IMG/VR virus record: IMGVR_UViG_3300047560_000290
Location: 1 to 32,546 of that record
DNA from: a virus
DNA length: 32,546 bases
Strand: one strand, 5' to 3'
The position numbers were made by a program, and so were the translations under genes. Under the pieces are notes generated by a model, which was given only the letters and a program-made list of their open reading frames with translations, was not told where the DNA came from and searched no databases. Positions 6,539-13,517 of the stretch are shown here, piece after piece; position 1 is the first letter of the stretch; each line of letters begins with the position of its first letter.

Positions 6539-8209
6539 ATGCCCGGATTACGTATTGATAATTTTTCCGGTATTGTGCCGAGGACTGGTCCCACTGCGCT
6601 CGAGGGTAACCAAGCGCAGATTGCTAACAATGCCAAGCTGACGTCTCTTGAGATTCGTCCTTGGAGAAACCCGACCTTAGAGTACACGCCAAGTGGCGGC
6701 TCTAGCGTTCAATCTATTTATAAGTTTAGAGGCCCATCCAGTTCTTCGCCTGTGTGGCTTGAATGGAACTATGACGTAGACGTTGTACCCGGTCCCGTAG
6801 CTGACTTAGATGAATTTCGCTTGTACTATACAAGCTCAGGGTTTACCCCTAGAAAGACTAACTGGGCGATGGCGACCAGTTCAGGAACTGCCCCTTACCC
6901 TAACTCCTATTATGAAATGGGAGTTCCAGCCCCAACAGGTGCGCCTGCTCTATCCAAAGCAGGCACAGGTACTGCGCCCAGCGAAGACCGTGCGTATGTA
7001 TATACCTATGTGACTAAATTTGGGAACGTATATGAGGAGTCTGCTCCTAGTCCCCCTACCAATATTACAGGAGTCAACACATCTGGTGACTCTGTAACCA
7101 TTACAGGTTTTGCTACGCCCCCCACTGGCAACTACAATTTCTACGAACGCCGTATTTATCGTTCTGTTATTGGGGCTACCACTTCTACCTATTTGTTAGT
7201 AGCTGCAATACCAATGGCTACAACTTCCTATGTGGACACAAAAACTGCAACTCAGTTAGGTGACTCACTGCAGTCGTTGTACTATTCACCCCCACCTTCT
7301 ACTCTACAAGGTATTGTGGCCATGCCTAACGGCATGTTGGCAGGTTTTACGGGCAACGAAATTTGGTTCTGCGAACCTTATTTACCCCATGCTTGGCCTG
7401 AAACCTATAAATTGACAACACATTTTCCAATTGTTGGGCTTGGTGTCTTTGGTAATTCACTCTTTGTAGGCACCACACATAACCCGTACATGATTACGGG
7501 TACGACACCTACTAGCATGATGCAAGAAAAACTGCCAATGATGCAGCCTTGTGTGTCTAAGAAATCCATTACATCTGACCAGTATGGCGTGTTGTACGCC
7601 AGTCCCAACGGCTTGGTTTCTATAGCCCCCGGCACTCAAGAAGTTATTTCTAATGCGCTATACACCCGTGAAGAATGGCAACAGTTAAACCCGTCATCCA
7701 TGATTGGCGCGGTATACAACAACATGTACTTTGGATTTTTCCAGACTGTCGCTGGTGCTCGTAACTCAATCATTGTTTTGCGAGGTGATAACCCGCCGTT
7801 GGCTACGTTTGACTCCCCTGCTAAAGCACGGTTTGTTGATTCTGTTACCGGTACGGTTTACTTTCTATCTGCCACAGACAACAAAATTTATTCGCTGGAC
7901 ACCAGTACAACGGGCAATACGATCTATACATGGCGGTCTAAAAAGTTTATTCACAACCGCCCTACAACCTACGCGGCGCTTCAAGTGCACGCAGATTATG
8001 TATACATGGCGGCTAACCCAGGTTCTTATCTAACAGTCAATCTGTACGCTGAAGGGCAGGGAGTTCTAACAATCAATATGACTGGCGATGAACCAGTCAG
8101 GATTCCAAATGTCACTCGGTCTTACTATTGGGAGATTGAACTTACCGGTAACGTGCCTGTACGCCGTATTACTGTAGCCACATCTGTGGATGAGTTGGAG
8201 CAAGCCTAA
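6539..8209 (+). CDS. Beta-propeller-type tail/nozzle protein (P22 gp10 / T7 gp12-like candidate), 556 aa
   Basis: The N-terminus has the pattern NFSGIVPRTGPTALEGNQAQ, then ANNAKLTSLEIRPWRNP. This G-x-x-P-R ... A-x-x-A-x-N-x-x-L-x-S/G ... P motif recurs at the start of podovirus tail proteins related to P22 gp10 and T7 tail nozzles. The rest is strand-rich with propeller-like blades (GNEIWFCEPYLPHAWPE, YGVLYASPNGLVSIAP, GTVYFLSATDNKIYSLD). An Fn3-like stretch lies around 150-225. It probably forms the tail nozzle or closes the tail tube. It overlaps the next gene by one base (TAATG). The precise homologue needs a profile search. Confidence 0.65.
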   Translation: MPGLRIDNFSGIVPRTGPTALEGNQAQIANNAKLTSLEIRPWRNPTLEYTPSGGSSVQSIYKFRGPSSSSPVWLEWNYDVDVVPGPVADLDEFRLYYTSSGFTPRKTNWAMATSSGTAPYPNSYYEMGVPAPTGAPALSKAGTGTAPSEDRAYVYTYVTKFGNVYEESAPSPPTNITGVNTSGDSVTITGFATPPTGNYNFYERRIYRSVIGATTSTYLLVAAIPMATTSYVDTKTATQLGDSLQSLYYSPPPSTLQGIVAMPNGMLAGFTGNEIWFCEPYLPHAWPETYKLTTHFPIVGLGVFGNSLFVGTTHNPYMITGTTPTSMMQEKLPMMQPCVSKKSITSDQYGVLYASPNGLVSIAPGTQEVISNALYTREEWQQLNPSSMIGAVYNNMYFGFFQTVAGARNSIIVLRGDNPPLATFDSPAKARFVDSVTGTVYFLSATDNKIYSLDTSTTGNTIYTWRSKKFIHNRPTTYAALQVHADYVYMAANPGSYLTVNLYAEGQGVLTINMTGDEPVRIPNVTRSYYWEIELTGNVPVRRITVATSVDELEQA

Positions 8210-10029
8210 TGGCTAACCTGCCAAAACTACCGGGTATACCCTCAATTAGTCCAGTTCAGGACACGACCATAGCGGCAATTCTGCGCCCTATGAAAGAAAG
8301 TCTGGAAATTCTTGGCGGGGCTATATCGGGTAATCCCTTACCTAATGGCACGGTGGTTGATGCAGGGTTAAACCCTGCCATCTCAAATACGACCATAAAC
8401 AATACCAATGTTTATGACGGGGCCACAGATACCACACCACCCCCTACCCCTGGTGGGTTATCAATCAGTGCTGGTTTTACCAACATTCTGCTTAGCTGGA
8501 CTGATCCCAATGTATCGGGCGGATTCCTTAATTACGCATATACAGAAGTCTGGCGTTCAGTTGACAACGTTCTTGCCCATGCTGTACTTCAAGGTTTTGC
8601 TCCCGGGGCTGTGTATTCCGATCCTGTAGGTACAAATAAAAGTTATTACTATTGGATTCGTTTTGTATCTCAAGCCAACATTGCTGGCCCATACAACAGT
8701 TCAACTGGCACACTTGGTGGCACTGGCCTTGTAGGCGGAGTAGACCTTAGCAATTTAATCATTGATGCCACAAAACTGGCAGCAGACGCAGTCGAGTCTG
8801 GCAAGATTAAAGACTACGCAATCACGACAACCAAGATTGCCAACCTTGCCGTGGGTAATGCAGCCATTGCAAACCTTGCGGTCTCTAACGCCAAGATTCA
8901 AGACCTTGCTGTAGACGATGCCAAAATCTCTAGCCTAGCGGTCAATAAACTTACGGCTGGCTCAATTAACGTTGGCCAATATATTCAATCTACCGGCTTC
9001 TCTTCTGGTTCAACTGGCTGGAAGATTGATGGCAATGGCTCTGCTGAGTTTGGTGCTGCCTCTATTCGCGGTCAATTAACTGCAAGCCAAATTGATACCC
9101 GTGGCTTATCCATCAAGGATATGTCAGGCAATGTAATCTTTGCCGCTGGTACAGCTCTTAGTTACAACTATATCAACGCCGACCCTGGCTGGTTAAATTC
9201 TGCATTAACCCCAAGCATTACTACCGCGCAAAATACAGCCAACTCCAAGATATCTAAGTCTGGCGATACAGTTACAGGACGTATTACTTTTTCCGTAACC
9301 GATGGTATGTTTGCTGGGTCTGACCTCAGCAATGGTGTGTATTTTGGTAAAGACGGCATTGTCGCCAAAAAAGCCGGAACTACTACTTTCGCCATTGACA
9401 ACCAAGGTAACGCCACGATTGGCGGTAATGTCACGACCGGTACGGTTGGCGGTAGCAACGTCAGCCCTACATATATTCGCTCCGGTAACTATTCTGCTGG
9501 TTCAACAGGCTGGACTATTGACAGCAACGGCAACGTAGAATTTAACGCCATCAGCGTACGATCTGGGCAAATTTCTGGTGCGCTAATGACTGCGTATCAA
9601 GTTAATTACTATTCAGGGCTTTATGTTCGAATTGTTAGTGGTACTCCTGTTTCTACAACAAACGGTCCATATTATTTAAACGGAAGCGGTAGCCCGTTAT
9701 ATCTTGTCTATGCCGGTACCATGCCTGCGCCTGTTAGCGCGCCCCACAAAATTGTTGTAATTGCCAACGTACAAGCAGCTGGCGTATCTGCTTCTCGCGA
9801 TCTTGGCGTAATGATCCTTGCAAACTACAATATTTCAGGCAGTACTGTAACTGCCGCAGAACAAATTTCTTATATGACCAATTCAGGATCATATGGAATT
9901 ACCACCAACTCATCGGGTGTGACGGCTGCTACGTATTCATCTGCAACCCCTGTAGGCATCTTTGTTACTGGAAATAACGCTGAATACACTGTCGAGCTAA
10001 TTAACGGCGTGGCGTGGGGGGTCCGGTAA
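8209..10029 (+). CDS. Tail fibre/tip protein with Fn3 domain and decapeptide repeats, 606 aa
   Basis: Residues about 75-170 look like a fibronectin type III domain (TPGGLSISAGFTNILLSW, then YYYWIRFVS). Six helical decapeptides of consensus xKIxxLAVxx follow (188-247). Next are two copies of a 30-residue strand module containing GSTGWxIDxxG (258-287 and 422-451, 18 of 30 identical). The C-terminal 150 residues are a beta-type head domain (YYSGLYVRIVSGTP, then YTVELINGVAWG). This order (Fn3, repeat stalk, GSTGW modules, tip) resembles the C-terminal half of lambda J-like tip and fibre proteins. It probably forms a trimeric fibre. The small gene after it may be its chaperone. Confidence 0.7.
   Translation: MANLPKLPGIPSISPVQDTTIAAILRPMKESLEILGGAISGNPLPNGTVVDAGLNPAISNTTINNTNVYDGATDTTPPPTPGGLSISAGFTNILLSWTDPNVSGGFLNYAYTEVWRSVDNVLAHAVLQGFAPGAVYSDPVGTNKSYYYWIRFVSQANIAGPYNSSTGTLGGTGLVGGVDLSNLIIDATKLAADAVESGKIKDYAITTTKIANLAVGNAAIANLAVSNAKIQDLAVDDAKISSLAVNKLTAGSINVGQYIQSTGFSSGSTGWKIDGNGSAEFGAASIRGQLTASQIDTRGLSIKDMSGNVIFAAGTALSYNYINADPGWLNSALTPSITTAQNTANSKISKSGDTVTGRITFSVTDGMFAGSDLSNGVYFGKDGIVAKKAGTTTFAIDNQGNATIGGNVTTGTVGGSNVSPTYIRSGNYSAGSTGWTIDSNGNVEFNAISVRSGQISGALMTAYQVNYYSGLYVRIVSGTPVSTTNGPYYLNGSGSPLYLVYAGTMPAPVSAPHKIVVIANVQAAGVSASRDLGVMILANYNISGSTVTAAEQISYMTNSGSYGITTNSSGVTAATYSSATPVGIFVTGNNAEYTVELINGVAWGVR
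8770..8949 (+). repeat. Six 30-nt units encoding decapeptide repeats
   Basis: Six in-frame 30-nt units encode TKLAADAVES, GKIKDYAITT, TKIANLAVGN, AAIANLAVSN, AKIQDLAVDD and AKISSLAVNK. Such xKIxxLAVxx repeats build trimeric helical or spiral stalks in tail fibres. Units 3-6 are the most alike, suggesting recent duplication. Confidence 0.8.
8980..9069 (+). repeat. GSTGW module, copy 1
   Basis: Encodes 30 residues starting YIQS and ending AASIR, centred on GSTGWKIDGNG. A second copy at 9472-9561 shares 18 of 30 residues. This is an internal duplication in the fibre protein. Confidence 0.75.
9472..9561 (+). repeat. GSTGW module, copy 2
   Basis: Encodes 30 residues starting YIRS and ending AISVR, centred on GSTGWTIDSNG. 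It is homologous to 8980-9069, and both copies are followed by similar (S)GQ(I/L) residues. Confidence 0.75.
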
Positions 10030-10346
10030 TGCAGCAATGGGTTAAAGTCGAAAACGGCCAAATTGTGTCCGGCCCAAGTACGCACAAAGAGGACGATACA
10101 TACCTTGAGTATGTGGAAATCCTGAACCTGACCCGCCCATACACACAAGTTTCAATAGAAACTGCCATAGCAGACGGTAAGTACATAAAGACCGTTACCA
10201 GCATTCCTGACTATAGGCTCCAGCGGGAAACGGAGTACCCACCCATAACTGACTACTTGGACGCAGTTGTCAAAGGTGACCAAGCTGGGATTGACGCATA
10301 TATTGCTGCTTGCCAAGCCGTAAAAACTAAGTATCCAAAAACTTAG
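10029..10346 (+). CDS. Small fibre-associated protein with YPPI motif, 105 aa
   Basis: ATG at 10029 overlaps the fibre stop by one base (TAATG). An in-frame GTG 15 nt earlier is less likely. The N-terminal part is beta-like (WVKVENGQIVSGP). The C-terminal half has YPPITDYLDAVVKGD, then YIAACQAVKTKYPK. The YPP(I)xDxLDA pattern recurs in small proteins placed after tail fibre genes (XkdW-like or fibre chaperone type). It likely helps the 606-aa fibre assemble or attach. The assignment rests on motif and position. Confidence 0.6.
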   Translation: MQQWVKVENGQIVSGPSTHKEDDTYLEYVEILNLTRPYTQVSIETAIADGKYIKTVTSIPDYRLQRETEYPPITDYLDAVVKGDQAGIDAYIAACQAVKTKYPKT

Positions 10347-10386
10347 CTATAGGACATAATGCACAAACAATGTAAGATACAGCCCC

Positions 10387-10839
10387 ATGAGTAACCATAC
10401 ACTTCGGCCCTTGTCCCCATGGATGACCGAGTCTGTAAAAGACTTGGAGGCTTTGGAGTTCCTGACTCTTGTCTTGAACGCTATTGAAGTATGGGATGAC
10501 ATCATTGACCAAGACAATCGGGTTACCCCTGATGACATTAACAATGTGTTTTCTCAGCTGCTACTTAAGTTGCCTGCAAACGAATTCTATCAGCGGCACT
10601 ACACGGCTTTGGCTGGAATGATTGTGGTCATGATTACGTCGTGGCATACATCCAACGCTGACCATAGTACTGATGAATCGCAAGCGCACGCCTATACGCT
10701 GCGCAAAGAATTTATTAATTTGGTAGTCTTGTGCGTGGCTTTAACCAGTAACTTTGCAGACGCACGTGCAGCATCATTGAGAGGGTGGACAGACTCCGCT
10801 TCCAATGATTCCTTTAACGAATTTTCAAGAGGTGAATAA
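10387..10839 (+). CDS. Hypothetical helical protein, 150 aa
   Basis: All-helical, neutral to acidic, cytoplasmic (no signal or strong TM). It contains AIEVWDDIIDQDN near residue 35, LLKLPANEFYQRHY, and W-x-x-S/A-N further on. The W-D-D-I-I-D-x-D stretch superficially resembles the aspartate-rich motif of helical isoprenoid synthases, but the protein is far too short for that family. I recall similar unassigned phage proteins in structural regions. No clear Shine-Dalgarno precedes the ATG. The stop overlaps the next start by one base (TAATG). Confidence 0.6.
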   Translation: MSNHTLRPLSPWMTESVKDLEALEFLTLVLNAIEVWDDIIDQDNRVTPDDINNVFSQLLLKLPANEFYQRHYTALAGMIVVMITSWHTSNADHSTDESQAHAYTLRKEFINLVVLCVALTSNFADARAASLRGWTDSASNDSFNEFSRGE

Positions 10840-11909
10840 TGTCATTCTGGGGTGGCTCTGCTCCTGCGCCCGATCCTAATATCGGTATTGCAGAAAAACA
10901 AATGTCTGATTTGTCAACAGAAATGTGGACAACTTTTAAAACGGATATTTATCCTACTCTGCTCAAGCAGATGGAAAAAGAAAATTCCCGTGCTGATGAA
11001 GTGTGGGCAATGGATAAAAAAGCTAGTGAGTTTCAACTTAAAAATGCCATGACAGACCGCTCCATCTACGAAGATGTTGGCTTTTCTGCGGGTAGAAAAA
11101 TAATTGAAGACGCTAATAAATACAACGAAGCAGGCTATCAAGAACAATTAGCAAGCCAAGCCGTTGGTGATATTGCCAGTGCACAAGAAGTTGCGCGTCA
11201 AACACAGGTTAATAGGGATCGTGCTTATGGTATTGATCCAACATCTGGTCGTTCTGGTGCAGGATTCAATGCTAATAACGTTGCCGCTGCTTTGGCAAAA
11301 GCCCAAGCTGGTACGCAAACACGCGAAGCAGCCAAGCAACTTGGTTTAGCAAAACAAGCTCAAGTATTTAATATGGCTGCCGGTCTTCCTGCGCAGTCTC
11401 TTGCGTCATCTAATTCTGCTGTGAGTTCTGGTACAGCTGGTATTGACGCTACTGGTAAAGCTTTGGCTGGTACGACATCTGCATCTGGTGCGTTGAATAG
11501 TGCAACGTCTACTGCCATGGGAGGCTGGAACAATGTTGGTAACCTTGGCGTTAGCAAATACAAAGCCGATTTGGAAAAATATTCTGCTGATTCAAATGCG
11601 TCTGCTGGCTTTGGAAGTATGTTTGGAACGCTTGGTGCTGCGGCTATTAAGAACCCAGCAAATGTTACTGCGCTCTTTGGCTCAGACATTAACATTAAAG
11701 AAAATGTTTACCAGATTGGCACACTGACCAATGGCTTCCCATTGTATGCGTTTGAATATAAACCAGAGTATCGCGACACATGGGGCCACGGTATCCAAAT
11801 TGGTGTGATGGCACAAGACGTTGAACCCATCTTGCCTGAGGCTGTAACCACCCACATGGATGGATACAAACTTGTTGACTATGATAAGGTGATGAATCAT
11901 GGGGTTTAA
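10839..11909 (+). CDS. Putative internal virion/ejection protein with C-terminal S74-type chaperone domain, 356 aa
   Basis: Begins MSFWGGSAPAPDPNIG. A long helical Ala/Gln/Lys-rich region follows (about 15-175), then a Ser/Ala/Gly-rich part (185-240). This is typical of small internal or ejection proteins of podoviruses, which lie before a mid-size and a giant protein as here. From S282 the C-terminus reads SDINIKENVYQIG, then LYAFEYKPEYRD, GIQIGVMAQDVEPILPEAV and DGYKLVDYDKV. That is the Peptidase S74 intramolecular chaperone pattern, with Ser282 and Lys287 in the S-x4-K spacing of the self-cleaving dyad. S74 domains usually end trimeric fibres, so their place on this type of protein is notable. 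It overlaps the next gene by 11 nt. Confidence 0.7.
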   Translation: MSFWGGSAPAPDPNIGIAEKQMSDLSTEMWTTFKTDIYPTLLKQMEKENSRADEVWAMDKKASEFQLKNAMTDRSIYEDVGFSAGRKIIEDANKYNEAGYQEQLASQAVGDIASAQEVARQTQVNRDRAYGIDPTSGRSGAGFNANNVAAALAKAQAGTQTREAAKQLGLAKQAQVFNMAAGLPAQSLASSNSAVSSGTAGIDATGKALAGTTSASGALNSATSTAMGGWNNVGNLGVSKYKADLEKYSADSNASAGFGSMFGTLGAAAIKNPANVTALFGSDINIKENVYQIGTLTNGFPLYAFEYKPEYRDTWGHGIQIGVMAQDVEPILPEAVTTHMDGYKLVDYDKVMNHGV

Positions 11910-13506
11910 TTTTGGCGCATTCGCTGGCGGCGCTGCCAAAGCTGGCGTTGATACCTATTTTCGTTTAGGCGAAGAAGAACGTCGTGATGCAGAAGCAAAA
12001 CGACTGCAGGAACTGCACGACGCCAAAATGGCGGAAATCCAAAAGGAAAATGAACTTGATAAAGCCTACGCAGACACGTTAGGCCGAACAGGTACTCCTG
12101 AAGCATGGAGAACAGCCGGAGGCTCCAGAGGCCCACAAGAAGAAGGTGCCCAACCAGCACTGTCTGCCAATCCTACAGAAGCGTTTCCAACGCAAAAATT
12201 GTATAGCCGCGATCAGGCTATGCAAGACTACAGAAATAAAATCATGGGTATTAGCGCCACAAAAGGCGCTGAAGTCCTTGGAAAAATGCAAGGCCTGGAA
12301 AAAGGCGAGCTGGAAATTGATGCTTACAAACGTGCTGCAAAAAAAGAAGCTGCGTTTGATACGTACATGAATACGTTGAAAGACAAGATTCCAGCACTGC
12401 GAGATGAAGTTCAAAGTGAACTAAAGACCAATGGTATAAGTGGCACTGTCACAAAATATGGTTCTGAATTTACAAAATTAACAGGACATACAGCGTCCGT
12501 TATTGGAAATGAACTTGTTATTAAAGACGCTAAAGGTAAAGTTATTGAACGCTTGTCAGACCACGATGACATTTTAAATGGCTTAACTGATGTGCTTGGT
12601 AAACGAATCCAACACAACGCCATGCAAGGTATGCTTACCGCTGGCGTGTTTACTAACGCCAAGGATTTGCAAGAGTTCTTTAAAACCCAGAGCACCATTA
12701 AAACGCAAGAGCAAACAGCCGCTGCCCACACAATGCAAGGTCAAGCTGCGCTACAAAATGCGGCGACCAGTGCATCTATTGCTCCATCTACGATTGCGCT
12801 TCATAACGCTCAAGCTGGGCATGCTACTGCACAAGGCGCGTTACTTCAGCAATCCATTGAATTGGCTAAAAATAATGTGGCAGCTCGAGAAGCAATGCAG
12901 CCATTCCTTGACAAAATTACCCAGATCGCAGACCCAACAACTCCAGAAGGTAAGGCAACTTACGAAAAACTGGTCATGCAGGCCGCTGCAGCTGGAGCCA
13001 CAAAATCTGCAGACATTAAAGGTTTGTTGGATTCTGTTAAGAAGCAACCCAAAGAACCTAAAGAACCCATCACTAATAAAGACGTGTTGGACTACGTTAA
13101 AGAATTCGGAAGCAAACCCAGCAACGAATTTGATAAAAAATCTGGCAAAGCAATTCCAATTGACCAATTGCCACCAAGCAAACAAAGAGCCTACGCAGAA
13201 GACTTTTATGGGAAAGGCGCAGGAACAGAAGGCGCAGGAGGTCTGCCTTCAGATGTAAAACCTGCTCCACGAACAGAATCAACTGCTCCAGCAGCACCAG
13301 CCGCAGCTATACCTACAAAGACTCAATCAGCCGTAGTTCCTGCAGCAGTGCCAGCCAGTGCGCCTATGCCTGTTAAAACAGTTGCATATGGAAAAACAGG
13401 TTATAAAATGCCTGGAATGCTCGGCGTATACGCTACGCCTGAACAAGCACAAGCTGCATGGGCACAAAAGAATGCGCCTCTGGCTCCTGCCGGTAGATTT
13501 GATTAA
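11899..13506 (+). CDS. Putative internal virion (ejection) protein, 535 aa
   Basis: N-terminus MGFNFGAFAGGAAKAGVD followed by a strongly charged coiled coil (about 20-65). A largely helical body rich in Ala, Lys and Gln follows. Residues about 390-500 are a Pro/Ala/Thr-rich linker. A short C-terminal segment (AYGKTGYKMPGMLG) may be a small folded unit. No enzyme motif is seen. Its position between a small S74-tailed protein and a 2570-aa giant parallels the T7 gp14-gp15-gp16 order. A mid-size ejection protein is the best inference. Sequence identity to T7 gp15 is not evident. Confidence 0.55.
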   Translation: MGFNFGAFAGGAAKAGVDTYFRLGEEERRDAEAKRLQELHDAKMAEIQKENELDKAYADTLGRTGTPEAWRTAGGSRGPQEEGAQPALSANPTEAFPTQKLYSRDQAMQDYRNKIMGISATKGAEVLGKMQGLEKGELEIDAYKRAAKKEAAFDTYMNTLKDKIPALRDEVQSELKTNGISGTVTKYGSEFTKLTGHTASVIGNELVIKDAKGKVIERLSDHDDILNGLTDVLGKRIQHNAMQGMLTAGVFTNAKDLQEFFKTQSTIKTQEQTAAAHTMQGQAALQNAATSASIAPSTIALHNAQAGHATAQGALLQQSIELAKNNVAAREAMQPFLDKITQIADPTTPEGKATYEKLVMQAAAAGATKSADIKGLLDSVKKQPKEPKEPITNKDVLDYVKEFGSKPSNEFDKKSGKAIPIDQLPPSKQRAYAEDFYGKGAGTEGAGGLPSDVKPAPRTESTAPAAPAAAIPTKTQSAVVPAAVPASAPMPVKTVAYGKTGYKMPGMLGVYATPEQAQAAWAQKNAPLAPAGRFD

Positions 13507-13517
13507 CGGAAGTACAT

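Noticed and set aside
10480-10520. Aspartate-rich stretch like isoprenoid synthases in the 150-aa protein
   Set aside because: The protein is about half the size needed and lacks the second Asp/Asn-rich motif, so the resemblance is treated as coincidence.
12590-13258. 222-codon plus-strand ORF overlapping the 535-aa gene in another frame
   Set aside because: No ribosome site, and a Leu/Lys/Thr/Asn/Cys-rich composition typical of a shifted reading of Ala/Gln/Lys-rich coding sequence. No motif is seen. The main frame is well formed.
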